Shown here piece by piece: positions 9,008 to 16,752 of a stretch of DNA of 64,000 bases. Below the pieces are notes generated by a model, which was not told the DNA's origin, ran no database searches, and saw only the letters and a program-made list of their open reading frames with translations. The DNA lies in the NCBI GenBank assembly GCA_934102215.1, contig CAKOSH010000003.1, positions 124,001 to 188,000 of the forward strand, read 5' to 3'. The stretch comes from an uncultured Bacilli bacterium (lineage in GTDB: Bacteria; Bacillota_I; Bacilli_A; RF39; UBA660). The stretch's first letter is position 1, and every line of letters starts with the position of its first letter. The translations under genes and the position numbers were made by a program.

Positions 9008-9500
9008 ATTTAACTTTTCCAATTTTATCAAGTGGATAAAATCTTATATTAACTTTACCTATTATTTTATCTTTAGTAAAGTTACCAAGTATTCTACTAT
9101 CTTTTGATACTTCTCTATTATCTCCAAGAACAAAATATTCATTATCTTTAGTTTCTGCGACAAAATCATTTGTATCATGAAACTTCATATCTAATTTAAC
9201 TTCTTTATCATTTATATAAAGTTTATTATCTTTATATTCTATTTTTTCATTAGGAAGTCCAATTACTCTTTTGATTATTCTATCGTTATCAGCATCATTT
9301 TTTAGAACAACTATATCAAATCTATTAATATCATTTATTCTATATGTTAATTTATTTATAAGTACTAAATTTCCATCAAGTAATGTTTCATTCATACTGT
9401 CTCCATCTACAATAGCTGGTGTAACTAAGAATGTCCTTATTAATATGACTACTACTATAATAATTATATAATCTTTTATCTCTTTTAAAAATTTTACCAT
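9006..9500 (-). CDS. lepB: Signal peptidase I
   Basis: A 164-residue type I signal peptidase that removes signal peptides from exported proteins at the outer face of the membrane. One N-terminal transmembrane helix (YIIIIVVVILIRTFLV) is followed by the Ser-Lys dyad: VDGDSMNETL with Ser35, and DNDRIIKRVIG with Lys77. The later signature LGDNREVSKDSR is also intact. Length is that of compact Gram-positive enzymes (SipS type). It is the likely processing enzyme for the large secreted proteins encoded elsewhere in the window. Separate terminators before and after it suggest it is transcribed alone. Confidence 0.93.
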   Translation of the reverse strand: MVKFLKEIKDYIIIIVVVILIRTFLVTPAIVDGDSMNETLLDGNLVLINKLTYRINDINRFDIVVLKNDADNDRIIKRVIGLPNEKIEYKDNKLYINDKEVKLDMKFHDTNDFVAETKDNEYFVLGDNREVSKDSRILGNFTKDKIIGKVNIRFYPLDKIGKVK

Positions 9501-9519
9501 TTTTATTCCTTTCGTTTTA

Positions 9520-9550
9520 AAAAAAACTAGGTTTTTACAACCTAATTTCT
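9520..9550 (-). terminator. Intrinsic terminator after rplS
   Basis: TAGGTT (9528-9533) pairs with AACCTA (9539-9544). The minus-strand transcript continues with GTTTTTTTTAAAA, a strong U-run. It isolates rplS from lepB. Confidence 0.75.
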
Positions 9551-9880
9551 TTCTTTAATTTTAAAGCTTCCTGTGATATTCTTTAAGAAGTTAAGTTTAG
9601 CTCTTCTTACTTTTCCTTTTTTAACAACTGTTATTTTGTCAATAATTGGGCTGTTTACTGGGAAAACTCTGTTAATACCAACGTTTCCACTTTTCTTACG
9701 AACTGTAAATGTTTCACTTACGCTTCCACCTTTACGAGCTGTAACAATTCCTTCGAAAGCTTGAATTCTTTCTCTTTTACCTTCAACAATTTTAACATCA
9801 ACACGTACTGTATCTCCAACTTGGAATGCAGGAACGTTTGGGTTAATTTGTTTTTTGTTAATCTTATCGATTAAGTTCAT
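9542..9880 (-). CDS. rplS: 50S ribosomal protein L19
   Basis: A 112-residue L19 of the large ribosomal subunit. Recognisable blocks are VPAFQVGDTVRVDVKI near residue 18, RIQAFEGIVTARKGG, FTVRKKSGNVGINRVFPVNSP, and the basic end KKGKVRRAKLNFLKN. L19 lies at the subunit interface. The gene has a very strong AAGGAGGA site and uses more frequent, better codons than its neighbours, as expected for a highly expressed gene. It is a single-gene unit here (not with rimM-trmD), with its own promoter, candidate leader and terminator. Confidence 0.96.
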   Translation of the reverse strand: MNLIDKINKKQINPNVPAFQVGDTVRVDVKIVEGKRERIQAFEGIVTARKGGSVSETFTVRKKSGNVGINRVFPVNSPIIDKITVVKKGKVRRAKLNFLKNITGSFKIKERN

Positions 9881-9938
9881 ACTACTAGTCCTCCTTTGTG
9901 CTTTATTTAATCATACATAGTAATGCATCGGATTAAGC
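9881..9938 (-). ncRNA. Candidate autoregulatory leader of rplS (L19 leader-like)
   Basis: Between the promoter and the ribosome site of rplS the transcript folds into a nested hairpin: GCTTAATC pairs with GATTAA and a distal AGC, and inside it ATGCAT pairs with ATGTAT around a TACT loop. L19 leaders controlling rplS are known in Firmicutes. The match here is by position and shape, not by checked consensus. Confidence 0.45.
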
Positions 9939-9944
9939 AATATG

Positions 9945-9973
9945 ATAATACCACAAAATATAGGTATTGTCTA
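9945..9973 (-). promoter_or_regulatory. Promoter of rplS
   Basis: On the minus strand TAGACA (9968-9973), a 17-bp spacer and TATTAT (9945-9950). Predicted start near 9938. Confidence 0.65.
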
Positions 9974-9989
9974 GTGTTTTTAAGGCATT

Positions 9990-10598
9990 TTATTCACTTT
10001 CATATACTGTTTCTTCTATATTTTTTATGTAAGAATTTATTCCATCTAAATTATCAAATGATGTTCTTTCAAAATTCACAGTTCCAAATTCATCCTTAAA
10101 TGTTCCTTCTAATGAATCATTATTTATTGTGAATGTATATTCAATTGGTTTTTCTAATATTGTACATATTGCATCACTTCCATACATTTTATAAGCATAA
10201 AGTGATATTTTGTTATCTTTTTTAATATAGTAACCTTCTATAGCTGTTGTTGTTTGTTCAGCATAGTAGCCAAAGAATGTGTTATCTTTCTTTAAAATTA
10301 TTTCTTGTGTTATGGCTCCATAATTATTTGATGATTTTTTTAATGCTTTATATGAGGAATCAGTAAGTGTTTTAGTTTGCTCTAATAATTCTTTTGAACT
10401 TAAATAGTTTTTCATTTTAACTTTTTCGATAAGTTTTTTTACATTTATTTGTTCTTCTATTGTTTTAGTTGTTGTTGTAGTACTAGATTTATTATTGTGT
10501 TTACTTTCATTTTTATTATACATACCTACTATTGCAAGAAGCGTAACTAAGATGAATGCTACTACTATAAGTGTTATTATTGCTTTATTATTTTTCAT
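9990..10598 (-). CDS. Membrane-anchored protein of unknown function
   Basis: A 202-residue protein with a single N-terminal membrane anchor (IITLIVVAFILVTLLAIVGMY) and a Thr/Ser-rich stalk (SSTTTTTKTIEEQ). The folded part, about residues 60-200, has alternating strands such as NTFFGYYAEQTTTAIEGYYI and FKDEFGTVNFERTSF, which suggests an extracellular beta domain. No Cys lipobox is present. I do not recognise the family. It follows ftsW by 15 bases, so the two genes probably share a transcript, which hints at an envelope role but does not prove it. Confidence 0.6.
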   Translation of the reverse strand: MKNNKAIITLIVVAFILVTLLAIVGMYNKNESKHNNKSSTTTTTKTIEEQINVKKLIEKVKMKNYLSSKELLEQTKTLTDSSYKALKKSSNNYGAITQEIILKKDNTFFGYYAEQTTTAIEGYYIKKDNKISLYAYKMYGSDAICTILEKPIEYTFTINNDSLEGTFKDEFGTVNFERTSFDNLDGINSYIKNIEETVYESE

Positions 10599-10613
10599 TT
10601 TATTTTTTCCTTT

Positions 10614-11816
10614 CTATCCATTAACTATTTTGTTTATTTCTCTTTTTTTCTTTTCTTCTGTGTTTTCTATATGTATTCTTTGTACAAGAGCAAGTGAACA
10701 TATTGTTGTTATACAGAAACTACCACCATAACTTAAGAATGGAAGTGGTACTCCTGTAAGTGGTATTATTCCAAGAACTCCACCTAAATTTACAAATATA
10801 TGTAACATAAAGTTAAGACCTACGCCATAACATATAATTGAATTTCTAAGATTATATGATTTATATGCTACTCTAAATATTAATGCTATTATATACATAT
10901 ATCCAACTATTATTGCAACACCTACTATAGTTCCTAATTCTTCAACTATTATTGGAAATATAAAATCTGTATGGCTTTCTGGTAAATATAAATATTTTTG
11001 AACTGAGTTCATTAGTCCAACACCTTTAAGGCCACCATTATCTATTGCGATAAATCCATTACATACTTGATATCCTGAATTTTCTTCATATCTATCACAA
11101 GGATTAGTATAAATAAGTCTGTTTAATCTGTAATCTTTTTGTAATTTTTCTTCTGGTATTACTAAGTATCCAAATTTTAATATGAGAACTGCAGCTATTA
11201 ATGAACAAGCTGTAATTTTCTTTATTATTTTAAATGCTTTTTCATCTTTTGATGAAGGAACGCCTATAAATATAAGTGCTGTTAACGCTGCGATTATTGC
11301 TGCTGTACCATAATCTCCTCCAAAAAGTACTACTGCAAATATTATAATACTAGGTATTAATCCTAACCACCAGAATGGTTTAAGTTTTGGCTTAAGTGAA
11401 CGGTAATGATAAAATGATCCCATGAACATTATTATAACTATTTTTAAGAATTCTGCCGGTTGTAATGTGAAACTTCCTATATTAACTGTTACCGCTCGAA
11501 CACCATTTCCAATCCAGTTACCTCCTATTGTACCAAATAATGCTATTAACAAAATTCCACCTAAAATAACTGACACAAACCAATAACTAGATGATGGAAA
11601 AAACTTAATAATAAAGTATGAAGCAAATAATGATGCACCTATAAATATAAATTGCATAATACAAAAATGATATGGATTACTATAGCCATATGTTAATGTA
11701 GACGAAATAAGAGAAGCATCCAAAATAAGTAGTGCTCCACCTATCGCATAAAATAACGACATAAATAATAGTCCTTTATTCAAATTTTTAAATACTTTTA
11801 CCATATATTTTTTCAT
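10614..11816 (-). CDS. ftsW: SEDS-family peptidoglycan glycosyltransferase FtsW/RodA
   Basis: A 400-residue polytopic membrane protein of the SEDS family, which polymerises lipid II into glycan strands with a partner class B PBP. The signature blocks are GGNWIGNGVRAVTVNIGSF and LQPAEFLKIVIIMF (about residues 93-125), the extracellular SHTDFIFPIIVEELG near residue 280, and the terminal PLTGVPLPFLSYGGS near 355. The catalytic Asp is expected in the large loop with ESHTDF. The wording of the last block favours FtsW over RodA, but the two are hard to separate without a tree. Its presence indicates a cell wall. Confidence 0.88.
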   Translation of the reverse strand: MKKYMVKVFKNLNKGLLFMSLFYAIGGALLILDASLISSTLTYGYSNPYHFCIMQFIFIGASLFASYFIIKFFPSSSYWFVSVILGGILLIALFGTIGGNWIGNGVRAVTVNIGSFTLQPAEFLKIVIIMFMGSFYHYRSLKPKLKPFWWLGLIPSIIIFAVVLFGGDYGTAAIIAALTALIFIGVPSSKDEKAFKIIKKITACSLIAAVLILKFGYLVIPEEKLQKDYRLNRLIYTNPCDRYEENSGYQVCNGFIAIDNGGLKGVGLMNSVQKYLYLPESHTDFIFPIIVEELGTIVGVAIIVGYMYIIALIFRVAYKSYNLRNSIICYGVGLNFMLHIFVNLGGVLGIIPLTGVPLPFLSYGGSFCITTICSLALVQRIHIENTEEKKKREINKIVNG

Positions 11817-11939
11817 ACTATCTATTTATTATTATACAAAAAAAAGTTAAATAAGTAAATTATTATATGTTTTCGGTATTTAGTGGTGTCAAGTATAATT
11901 AATTACCATAAAATAATATAGATAGTTAGGAGGTATAAT

Positions 11940-12131
11940 ATGTATTATTATGGATATAATGGTGGTTATGCAGGCGGTAATAGTATGATGTATAATAACT
12001 ACCCAGGATATTATTCTAATGGATATGGATATGGTGCTGCTATAATATTAGTACTATTTATTTTACTTGTAATAATTTTTGGTGTAGGTTTTATAAACAA
12101 TAACAATTGTAATAATGGATGTAATAATTAA
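11940..12131 (+). CDS. Small YjcZ-like Gly/Tyr-rich membrane protein
   Basis: A 63-residue protein. Residues 1-32 are Gly/Tyr/Asn-rich and the following stretch, AAIILVLFILLVIIFGVGF, is a transmembrane helix. The tail NNNNCNNGCNN holds two Cys. This layout matches the small YjcZ/YhjA-type proteins of Bacilli, some of which are found in spores; no other spore gene is seen here. The ATG is preceded by AGGAGGT at 11928-11934, and TATAAT lies at 11893-11898. It is one of only three clear genes on the plus strand. Confidence 0.75.
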   Translation: MYYYGYNGGYAGGNSMMYNNYPGYYSNGYGYGAAIILVLFILLVIIFGVGFINNNNCNNGCNN

Positions 12132-12156
12132 AGGAAGTTTTTTCAAACTTCCTTTA
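12130..12156. terminator. Bidirectional intrinsic terminator
   Basis: AAAGGAAGTTT and AAACTTCCTTT form an 11-bp near-perfect hairpin with a four-base loop, placed between the convergent genes ending at 12131 and 12143. A/T runs on both sides can serve both directions. Confidence 0.8.
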
Positions 12157-12985
12157 ATGTTATATTGTATTTCTTTTTTATTTGTTTTTTTATATCATTA
12201 TTTATTCCAATAATGATATCTTTATTCTTACTACTTATTACATCAAATAAATCATAATTATTACTATTTTTAAATTTATACATTTCATTATATTCGGTAA
12301 CTAAATATATAAAATCATTTTTTTCATACATAACTATTATATTATTGATATTAATTATTTCAAATGTATTTTTTAAGAATATATAATTATTTGATATATA
12401 TAGTTTTCCATATTTAGTATATTTATCTTTATCATATTTCTTTAAGATGTTTTCATCTATATTTATTGTTTTTAAGAACATATTATTTATTATAAGTAAG
12501 AATGTATTTACTATAATTAATATTATTATTAAAATTAATACTGTATTTATATCTTCAATGTAATTAGCATCTAAATATAATATATTTCCTTTAAATTCGC
12601 TTTTACCATCATTGATAAGTAATTTTATTTTATTTTGTGTTTCATTATCTAATTTTTTTGACATACCTTTTATAGTATATTTATCTTTGAAATCATATTT
12701 CATTAATTTATTATATTCTTTTTTTGATATTTTTAATATCATATAACTATCATTATTAGTCGTAGTTATATAGTAGTTTTTATATATACTAAAAGGTGTT
12801 GATATAAGTATTTGATTACATATTTCATTTTGTTTTTTTATATCTTGAAAATTATGTTTTAATGATTCTTTATTGAAATATATTTTATAAGTTATTAGTG
12901 ATATAAATATTATACCTAATATTATTAAAGATATTTTTAAATATAAACTGAATCTTTTTTTATTTTTTAATGTTTTAGTTATCAT
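12143..12985 (-). CDS. Two-helix membrane protein of unknown function
   Basis: A 280-residue protein with transmembrane helices at about residues 14-32 (LKISLIILGIIFISLITYKI) and 148-170 (VLILIIILIIVNTFLLIINN). The first domain between them is probably outside the cell, and the C-terminal 110 residues inside, with strands resembling a PH-like fold (YGKLYISNNYIFLKNTFEII). No motif identifies a function. It is downstream of tmk by 7 bases and so probably in the same operon. Lys/Asn/Ile-rich codons match the surroundings. Confidence 0.6.
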   Translation of the reverse strand: MITKTLKNKKRFSLYLKISLIILGIIFISLITYKIYFNKESLKHNFQDIKKQNEICNQILISTPFSIYKNYYITTTNNDSYMILKISKKEYNKLMKYDFKDKYTIKGMSKKLDNETQNKIKLLINDGKSEFKGNILYLDANYIEDINTVLILIIILIIVNTFLLIINNMFLKTINIDENILKKYDKDKYTKYGKLYISNNYIFLKNTFEIININNIIVMYEKNDFIYLVTEYNEMYKFKNSNNYDLFDVISSKNKDIIIGINNDIKKQIKKKYNITLKEV

Positions 12986-12992
12986 ATTTACC

Positions 12993-13724
12993 TCAAAATC
13001 TAGTCATTTTCTTAATCTTTTCTGGTTTACTTTTTAATTTTTTATTTAGTTTTTCTATTATTTCTTTTGAAATTTCATCTATTGATTTAATGTCTTCTAT
13101 TCCTTTAAATGCTCTTTTTAAGCAATTAATGCGTAGCCATTCATAACGAGATGATATATCTAAATATGTTTGTTCTGCTTTTCTTAAGTGCTCTTCATTA
13201 TTTTCATTACCATCACCAGAAGTTCTTCCTTTTCTAAGTTCTTTTGCTGCTTCAAATGGCATATATAGGAATATTACAATGTCTGGTTTTGGTAGTTCAC
13301 ATAATTCAAATTCTAATACTTCAATGAATCTTAATATCTTATCTTCTTCCTCTTTTGATTTAGCTTTTCCTGCTTGATGGCCCATATTAGATGTTGTATA
13401 TCTATCTAAAATTATAATATCATTTTTATATATTTCTTCTTCAATAAATTTAAGAAAGTTATATCTTCTATCAGCTGCATAATATAAACTACTTACTAGT
13501 GGGTCTACTTTTGATGATGTTTCTGGAAATACACTTTCACTTATTTCAGATTTTCCAAGATATGCTCCACCTACTATTTTACCTGTTGGTGTGTTATAAC
13601 AAGGAAATGAGTATCTTTTTACATTTAATCCTTGTGATTTATAATATTCTTCTATCTTTTTACTTTGTGTTTCTTTACCTGAACCATCTGTTCCTTCAAT
13701 TACTATTATTTTTGCTCTATTCAT
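12993..13724 (-). CDS. tmk: Thymidylate kinase
   Basis: A 243-residue P-loop kinase that phosphorylates dTMP to dTDP with ATP. The Walker A loop VIEGTDGSGKETQ is at residues 8-20, the DRY-type motif ILDRYTTSNMGHQ at about 103-115, and the lid region holds RKGRTSGDGNENNEEHL. The protein is about 35 residues longer than typical bacterial Tmk, with an insert around YLGKSEISESVFPETSSKVD and a basic tail KKLKSKPEKIKKMTRF. The longer form resembles deoxynucleoside monophosphate kinases seen in several Mollicutes and phages, so dTMP specificity is likely but not certain. Confidence 0.85.
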   Translation of the reverse strand: MNRAKIIVIEGTDGSGKETQSKKIEEYYKSQGLNVKRYSFPCYNTPTGKIVGGAYLGKSEISESVFPETSSKVDPLVSSLYYAADRRYNFLKFIEEEIYKNDIIILDRYTTSNMGHQAGKAKSKEEEDKILRFIEVLEFELCELPKPDIVIFLYMPFEAAKELRKGRTSGDGNENNEEHLRKAEQTYLDISSRYEWLRINCLKRAFKGIEDIKSIDEISKEIIEKLNKKLKSKPEKIKKMTRF

Positions 13725-13802
13725 ATTTGTTACCTCTAATAGAATTCTATCATATTAAAATACATTTTTAAATATCTTTATATATCTTTATTTAAAAATG
13801 TA

Positions 13803-14189
13803 TTAATTAAGAAGTCTTTTTGTATGCGTGGGAATAGTCATCATATAACAATAATTATACATGTGTTCAATAAAGTTTGAAGCAAGAATTCCTACTTCTA
13901 TTGCTTCTTCATTACTTATTCCATCTAATATGCTTTCAATAGTTTCATTTTGTAATGATTCATTTGCCTCAACTATTTCACTTGTTTGATATTTTACTTT
14001 ATAGCCATCTTCAGTTTCTTCATGATCAAAAACAAGTAAGAATCTTTGTAGTTCTTCCCTTGAACTTATATTTCCTATAAATGTATTTAGAAGTAGTAAT
14101 AAATTATTAGTTATTTCTATTCTTCCACTATAATTAATACTAATATCATATAAAAATAGTTTTAATCTTTTTTCTCTCATAGTTATCAC
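13803..14189 (-). CDS. Conserved hypothetical protein (YvyF/zapA-size), unknown role
   Basis: Unrecognised 128-residue soluble protein. It is mostly helical and acidic (VEANESLQNETIESILDGI, EEAIEVGILASNFIEHMYN) with a short beta segment EDGYKVKYQT. It is divergently oriented from rnhC, the two starts being 72 bases apart. That gap contains AT-rich promoter-like sequence for both. No domain could be assigned. Alternative starts exist at residue 4 (MREKR), which has better spacing from the upstream purine-rich site. Confidence 0.55.
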   Translation of the reverse strand: MITMREKRLKLFLYDISINYSGRIEITNNLLLLLNTFIGNISSREELQRFLLVFDHEETEDGYKVKYQTSEIVEANESLQNETIESILDGISNEEAIEVGILASNFIEHMYNYCYMMTIPTHTKRLLN

Positions 14190-14261
14190 TTGGTTTGTTA
14201 TTATACACTTTTTATTTTATGTTTTCAAGAAATATGATAAAATGTTTATGGAAGTGATTTT

Positions 14262-15200
14262 ATGGCAGAACAAAAAACTATAGTATTTAAAGTAAGTGAT
14301 AATATTAAGCAAAAGATGATTGACTATTATTTTTTACTTCAAAGAGATAAGAAACCTCCATATTCTGTATTTCAAGCCGAAGAAGGTGGAACTATTATCA
14401 CTTTATACGAAAGTGGTAAAGTTATGTTTCAAGGTATAAGTGCTGATATTGATGCGAATATGTGGAAAGATTTAGAAAGTCATTTTAATAATAGAAATAT
14501 AGATCAAGAATTAAAAGAAAAAGATGATAAAGTTAATGATAAAACTTATTACTATTATGATGCGATTGGTAGTGATGAGGTTGGTACTGGTGACTTCTTT
14601 GGCCCTATTATAGTAAGTGCTACTCTTGTAAATAAAGAAAATAGAAAATTACTTGAAGATTTAAAAATAATGGATTCTAAAAAGATGACAGATGATAAGA
14701 TTCGTAGATGTGCTCCTATTCTTATGTCAAAGATACCTTATGTAACATTTACACTTAGTAATAAAAAATATAATGAACTATCTAATAAAGGCTTCAATAT
14801 GAATAAAATTAAAGCAATACTTCATAATAGAGTTTTATACGAATTATCTAATAAAGGAATTCCTTACCATAAAATTATTGTTGATCAGTTTACTACTCCA
14901 AGAAGTTATTTTAGTTATTTAAAACAAGAAAATATTACTGATAAAGTTACTAAAATTACATTTTTAACTAAAGGTGAAAGTAAACATTTAAGTGTAGCAG
15001 CTGCAAGTGTTATAAGTAGATACTTATTTTTACAAGAAATGGATAAACTAAGTCAAAAATATGGTATTACTATTCCCAAAGGTGCTGGTACTAATGTTGA
15101 TGCTGTAGGTAAAGATATCATTAAAAAATATGGTAAACTTGAACTTGATAATATCGCTAAAACTAATTTTAAGAACACTGAAAAAATCCTAAATAATTAG
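14262..15200 (+). CDS. rnhC: Ribonuclease HIII
   Basis: A 312-residue RNase HIII, which cuts the RNA strand of RNA-DNA hybrids. The N-terminal TBP-like substrate-binding domain covers about residues 1-90. The catalytic domain starts at YYYYDAIGSDEVGTGDFFGP (about 100-119) with the Asp-Glu pair, continues with LKIMDSKKMTDDKI, and has KIIVDQFTTP and LSVAAASVISRYLF for the remaining acidic ligand and basic residues. The GDFFGP form separates it from RNase HII. It starts with a GGAAGTGATTTT ribosome site and ends at its own terminator. Confidence 0.93.
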   Translation: MAEQKTIVFKVSDNIKQKMIDYYFLLQRDKKPPYSVFQAEEGGTIITLYESGKVMFQGISADIDANMWKDLESHFNNRNIDQELKEKDDKVNDKTYYYYDAIGSDEVGTGDFFGPIIVSATLVNKENRKLLEDLKIMDSKKMTDDKIRRCAPILMSKIPYVTFTLSNKKYNELSNKGFNMNKIKAILHNRVLYELSNKGIPYHKIIVDQFTTPRSYFSYLKQENITDKVTKITFLTKGESKHLSVAAASVISRYLFLQEMDKLSQKYGITIPKGAGTNVDAVGKDIIKKYGKLELDNIAKTNFKNTEKILNN

Positions 15201-15214
15201 GATTTTTATTTTTA
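15182..15214 (+). terminator. Intrinsic terminator of rnhC
   Basis: AAAAATCCTAA pairs with TTAGGATTTTT around a short loop, followed by ATTTTTAG. On the other strand it can also stop transcripts arriving from the 15217-15321 small RNA. Confidence 0.75.
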
Positions 15215-15216
15215 GT

Positions 15217-15321
15217 AAAAAAAGATAGGTACCCCAGGCGAGATGAATTCTCACATATAATATTATATATGCTTACTGGCTTTGCCAACACATCGTTACT
15301 CCTTCACAAGTACCCATCTAC
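15217..15321 (-). ncRNA. Unassigned structured small RNA beside the HEPN/DUF3644 gene
   Basis: About 105 nt, read on the minus strand. The ends (15308-15318 with 15224-15235) form an 11-bp closing stem, GAUGGGUACUU with GGGGUACCUAUC, followed at once by seven T: this stem doubles as a terminator. Inside are GAUG/CAUC (15291-15294 with 15242-15245) and two hairpins, UUGGC-AAA-GCCAG (15276-15288) and CAUAUA/UAUAUG. The result is a three-way-junction-like fold. An extended -10 promoter lies at 15328-15333. GC content is well above the AT-rich surroundings, as is usual for structured RNA. It lacks the SRP GGAAGCAGC core, the 6S size, and any riboswitch core I know, and it holds no open reading frame with a ribosome site. 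Confidence 0.65.
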
Positions 15322-15327
15322 TTATAT

Positions 15328-15336
15328 ATTATACCA
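15328..15336 (-). promoter_or_regulatory. Extended -10 promoter of the small RNA
   Basis: TGGTATAAT on the minus strand (TATAAT at 15328-15333) carries the TGn extension. The -35 region is weak. Predicted start is a G near 15321, just before the closing stem. Confidence 0.6.
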
Positions 15337-15373
15337 CATTACTTCTAAATATTCATATATTATTTTTTACTCA

Positions 15374-16306
15374 TTATTTTTTTATTTCTTCAAGATATAT
15401 TCTGCTAACATATTCAATAGTAATACCACTATACTTATATATTTTGTTTTTTGAATATTCAAATTGATAACAATAATCTTGATTATTTTTAATTCCCTTT
15501 CGTTTACAAATATCTTGAAATTTATTAGATGTAAAACCGTGATTTGGACCTAAAGACATTTCCAATGTTTCTTTTATTCTTTTTATTACTTCATTTGTCG
15601 TATAGGGATGAGTTTTCTCAATATTTTTAGGAACATTAATAAGCCTTGCTTTTTCTTCACTATCCTTTGTTATAGTGAATTTTATGTCTGCTTCTGTTTC
15701 TTTGTTAGTTGAAATTAGTCTTAAAGTTTGCGAAAGTGAATCATCGTTATCTAACTCTTTTTTTACTTTTTCTAATAACAATAAATTTGCTGGATTTAAA
15801 ATCAGTGAAGAAACATTCTCATCATTACCTGGATTAACTAATGCTATAAATGGTGTTACTTTTTCATTTAATTTATAATCAGGAAAATGTTTTTTAAAAA
15901 ATTTATTAAAATTAGTTAAGCATCTTTGAAAAACTGGTGATAGTATAAAATCAAATTCCGGTAATATTAAATGCGTTGCTTTATTTCTAATATTTCTAAT
16001 AAATGTAATATTATTTTTTGTTTTATCAGTAGTACTAGTAAACACTTTTTCTACACAGTCATCAAGACTTATTGTTCTATTTGAATCATCTTTATAATTT
16101 ATTGTATTAATATCTTGAGTTTTATTAATTAAAAAGGCTTTTAATAATAATTCCCAAGCATTGCAAATAAAAAAGCAAAAGCCCTCTGTCCTATAATTTA
16201 TCGTTGGCTTATTAATGATTTCCATTGACATTAAATAGGCTTCTTCTGCTTTATTTAATAGTGCTTCAACATATTGTTTTAATTCTTCTGCGTTAATAAT
16301 AATCAA
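15374..16306 (-). CDS. HEPN-type DUF3644-like protein, likely RNase or defence effector
   Basis: A 310-residue soluble protein. The N-terminal half matches the DUF3644/HEPN pattern: a first helix (KQYVEALLNKAEEAY), the signature FFICNAWELLLKAFLI near residues 45-60, and IRNIRNKATHLILPEF, where R107-x4-H112 fits the catalytic Rx4-6H motif of HEPN ribonucleases. The C-terminal part (HPYTTNEVIKRIKETL, then a winged-helix-like segment) also resembles DUF3644 proteins. Many HEPN proteins are toxins or abortive-infection RNases. There is no protein antitoxin beside it; instead an independent structured RNA begins 52 bases after its stop, on the same strand. The gene has GGAG near its ATG. RNase activity is inferred from the motif only. 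Confidence 0.75.
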   Translation of the reverse strand: MIIINAEELKQYVEALLNKAEEAYLMSMEIINKPTINYRTEGFCFFICNAWELLLKAFLINKTQDINTINYKDDSNRTISLDDCVEKVFTSTTDKTKNNITFIRNIRNKATHLILPEFDFILSPVFQRCLTNFNKFFKKHFPDYKLNEKVTPFIALVNPGNDENVSSLILNPANLLLLEKVKKELDNDDSLSQTLRLISTNKETEADIKFTITKDSEEKARLINVPKNIEKTHPYTTNEVIKRIKETLEMSLGPNHGFTSNKFQDICKRKGIKNNQDYCYQFEYSKNKIYKYSGITIEYVSRIYLEEIKK

Positions 16307-16344
16307 CTCCTTTTTTATTGATTATTATATCATACTCTTGTTAA

Positions 16345-16752
16345 TTATTCACACTCTAAACTTATTTTTATTTCTTCTATAATATGACCAATATTTCCTT
16401 CACCAGCATACTTTTTCATATCAAAGAAATTATTATTTATATTTACCCATTCTAGTTTATTTACTTCTTCAATAAGATTTACTTCTTTATTAAGTATTCC
16501 ATAATATACTTCAAGAATTTTATTAAATACTACATATTCTATGTTCATAAAGTGTTTTAATGTAATATCTTCGCTAGAAATATTTGTTTCTTCATATAAT
16601 TCTCTATATGCTTCGCTCTGACCAGCATTTTCTTTTTCTATTTTACCACCAACTAAATTATACATATTTTTGTATGGTTCTTTAGTTCTCTTACACATTA
16701 ATGTTTTAGTTAATTCTTTATTAAATACTACAATTACATTATATTTCTTCAT
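16345..16752 (-). CDS. NUDIX hydrolase
   Basis: A 135-residue MutT-like protein. The Nudix helix is GKIEKENAGQSEAYRELYEE, followed by TNIS, at about residues 36-58. Compared with GX5EX7REUXEEXGU the first Glu of the box is Asn, while the catalytic REXXEE part is intact, so activity is likely but not assured. The N-terminus (VIVVFNKELTKTLMCKRTKE) is a usual strand-loop-strand. Possible substrates include 8-oxo-dGTP or other nucleoside diphosphate derivatives. It begins at the base before the stop of the 16753 gene, so translation of the two is probably coupled. Confidence 0.8.
   Translation of the reverse strand: MKKYNVIVVFNKELTKTLMCKRTKEPYKNMYNLVGGKIEKENAGQSEAYRELYEETNISSEDITLKHFMNIEYVVFNKILEVYYGILNKEVNLIEEVNKLEWVNINNNFFDMKKYAGEGNIGHIIEEIKISLECE

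Noticed and set aside
15217..15321. Small RNA as SRP RNA, 6S RNA or a riboswitch
   Set aside because: It lacks the GGAAGCAGC core of SRP RNA, is too short for 6S, and sits after rather than before a gene with its own promoter and terminator; GCAAAGCCA recalls the c-di-GMP-I core but the rest does not fit.
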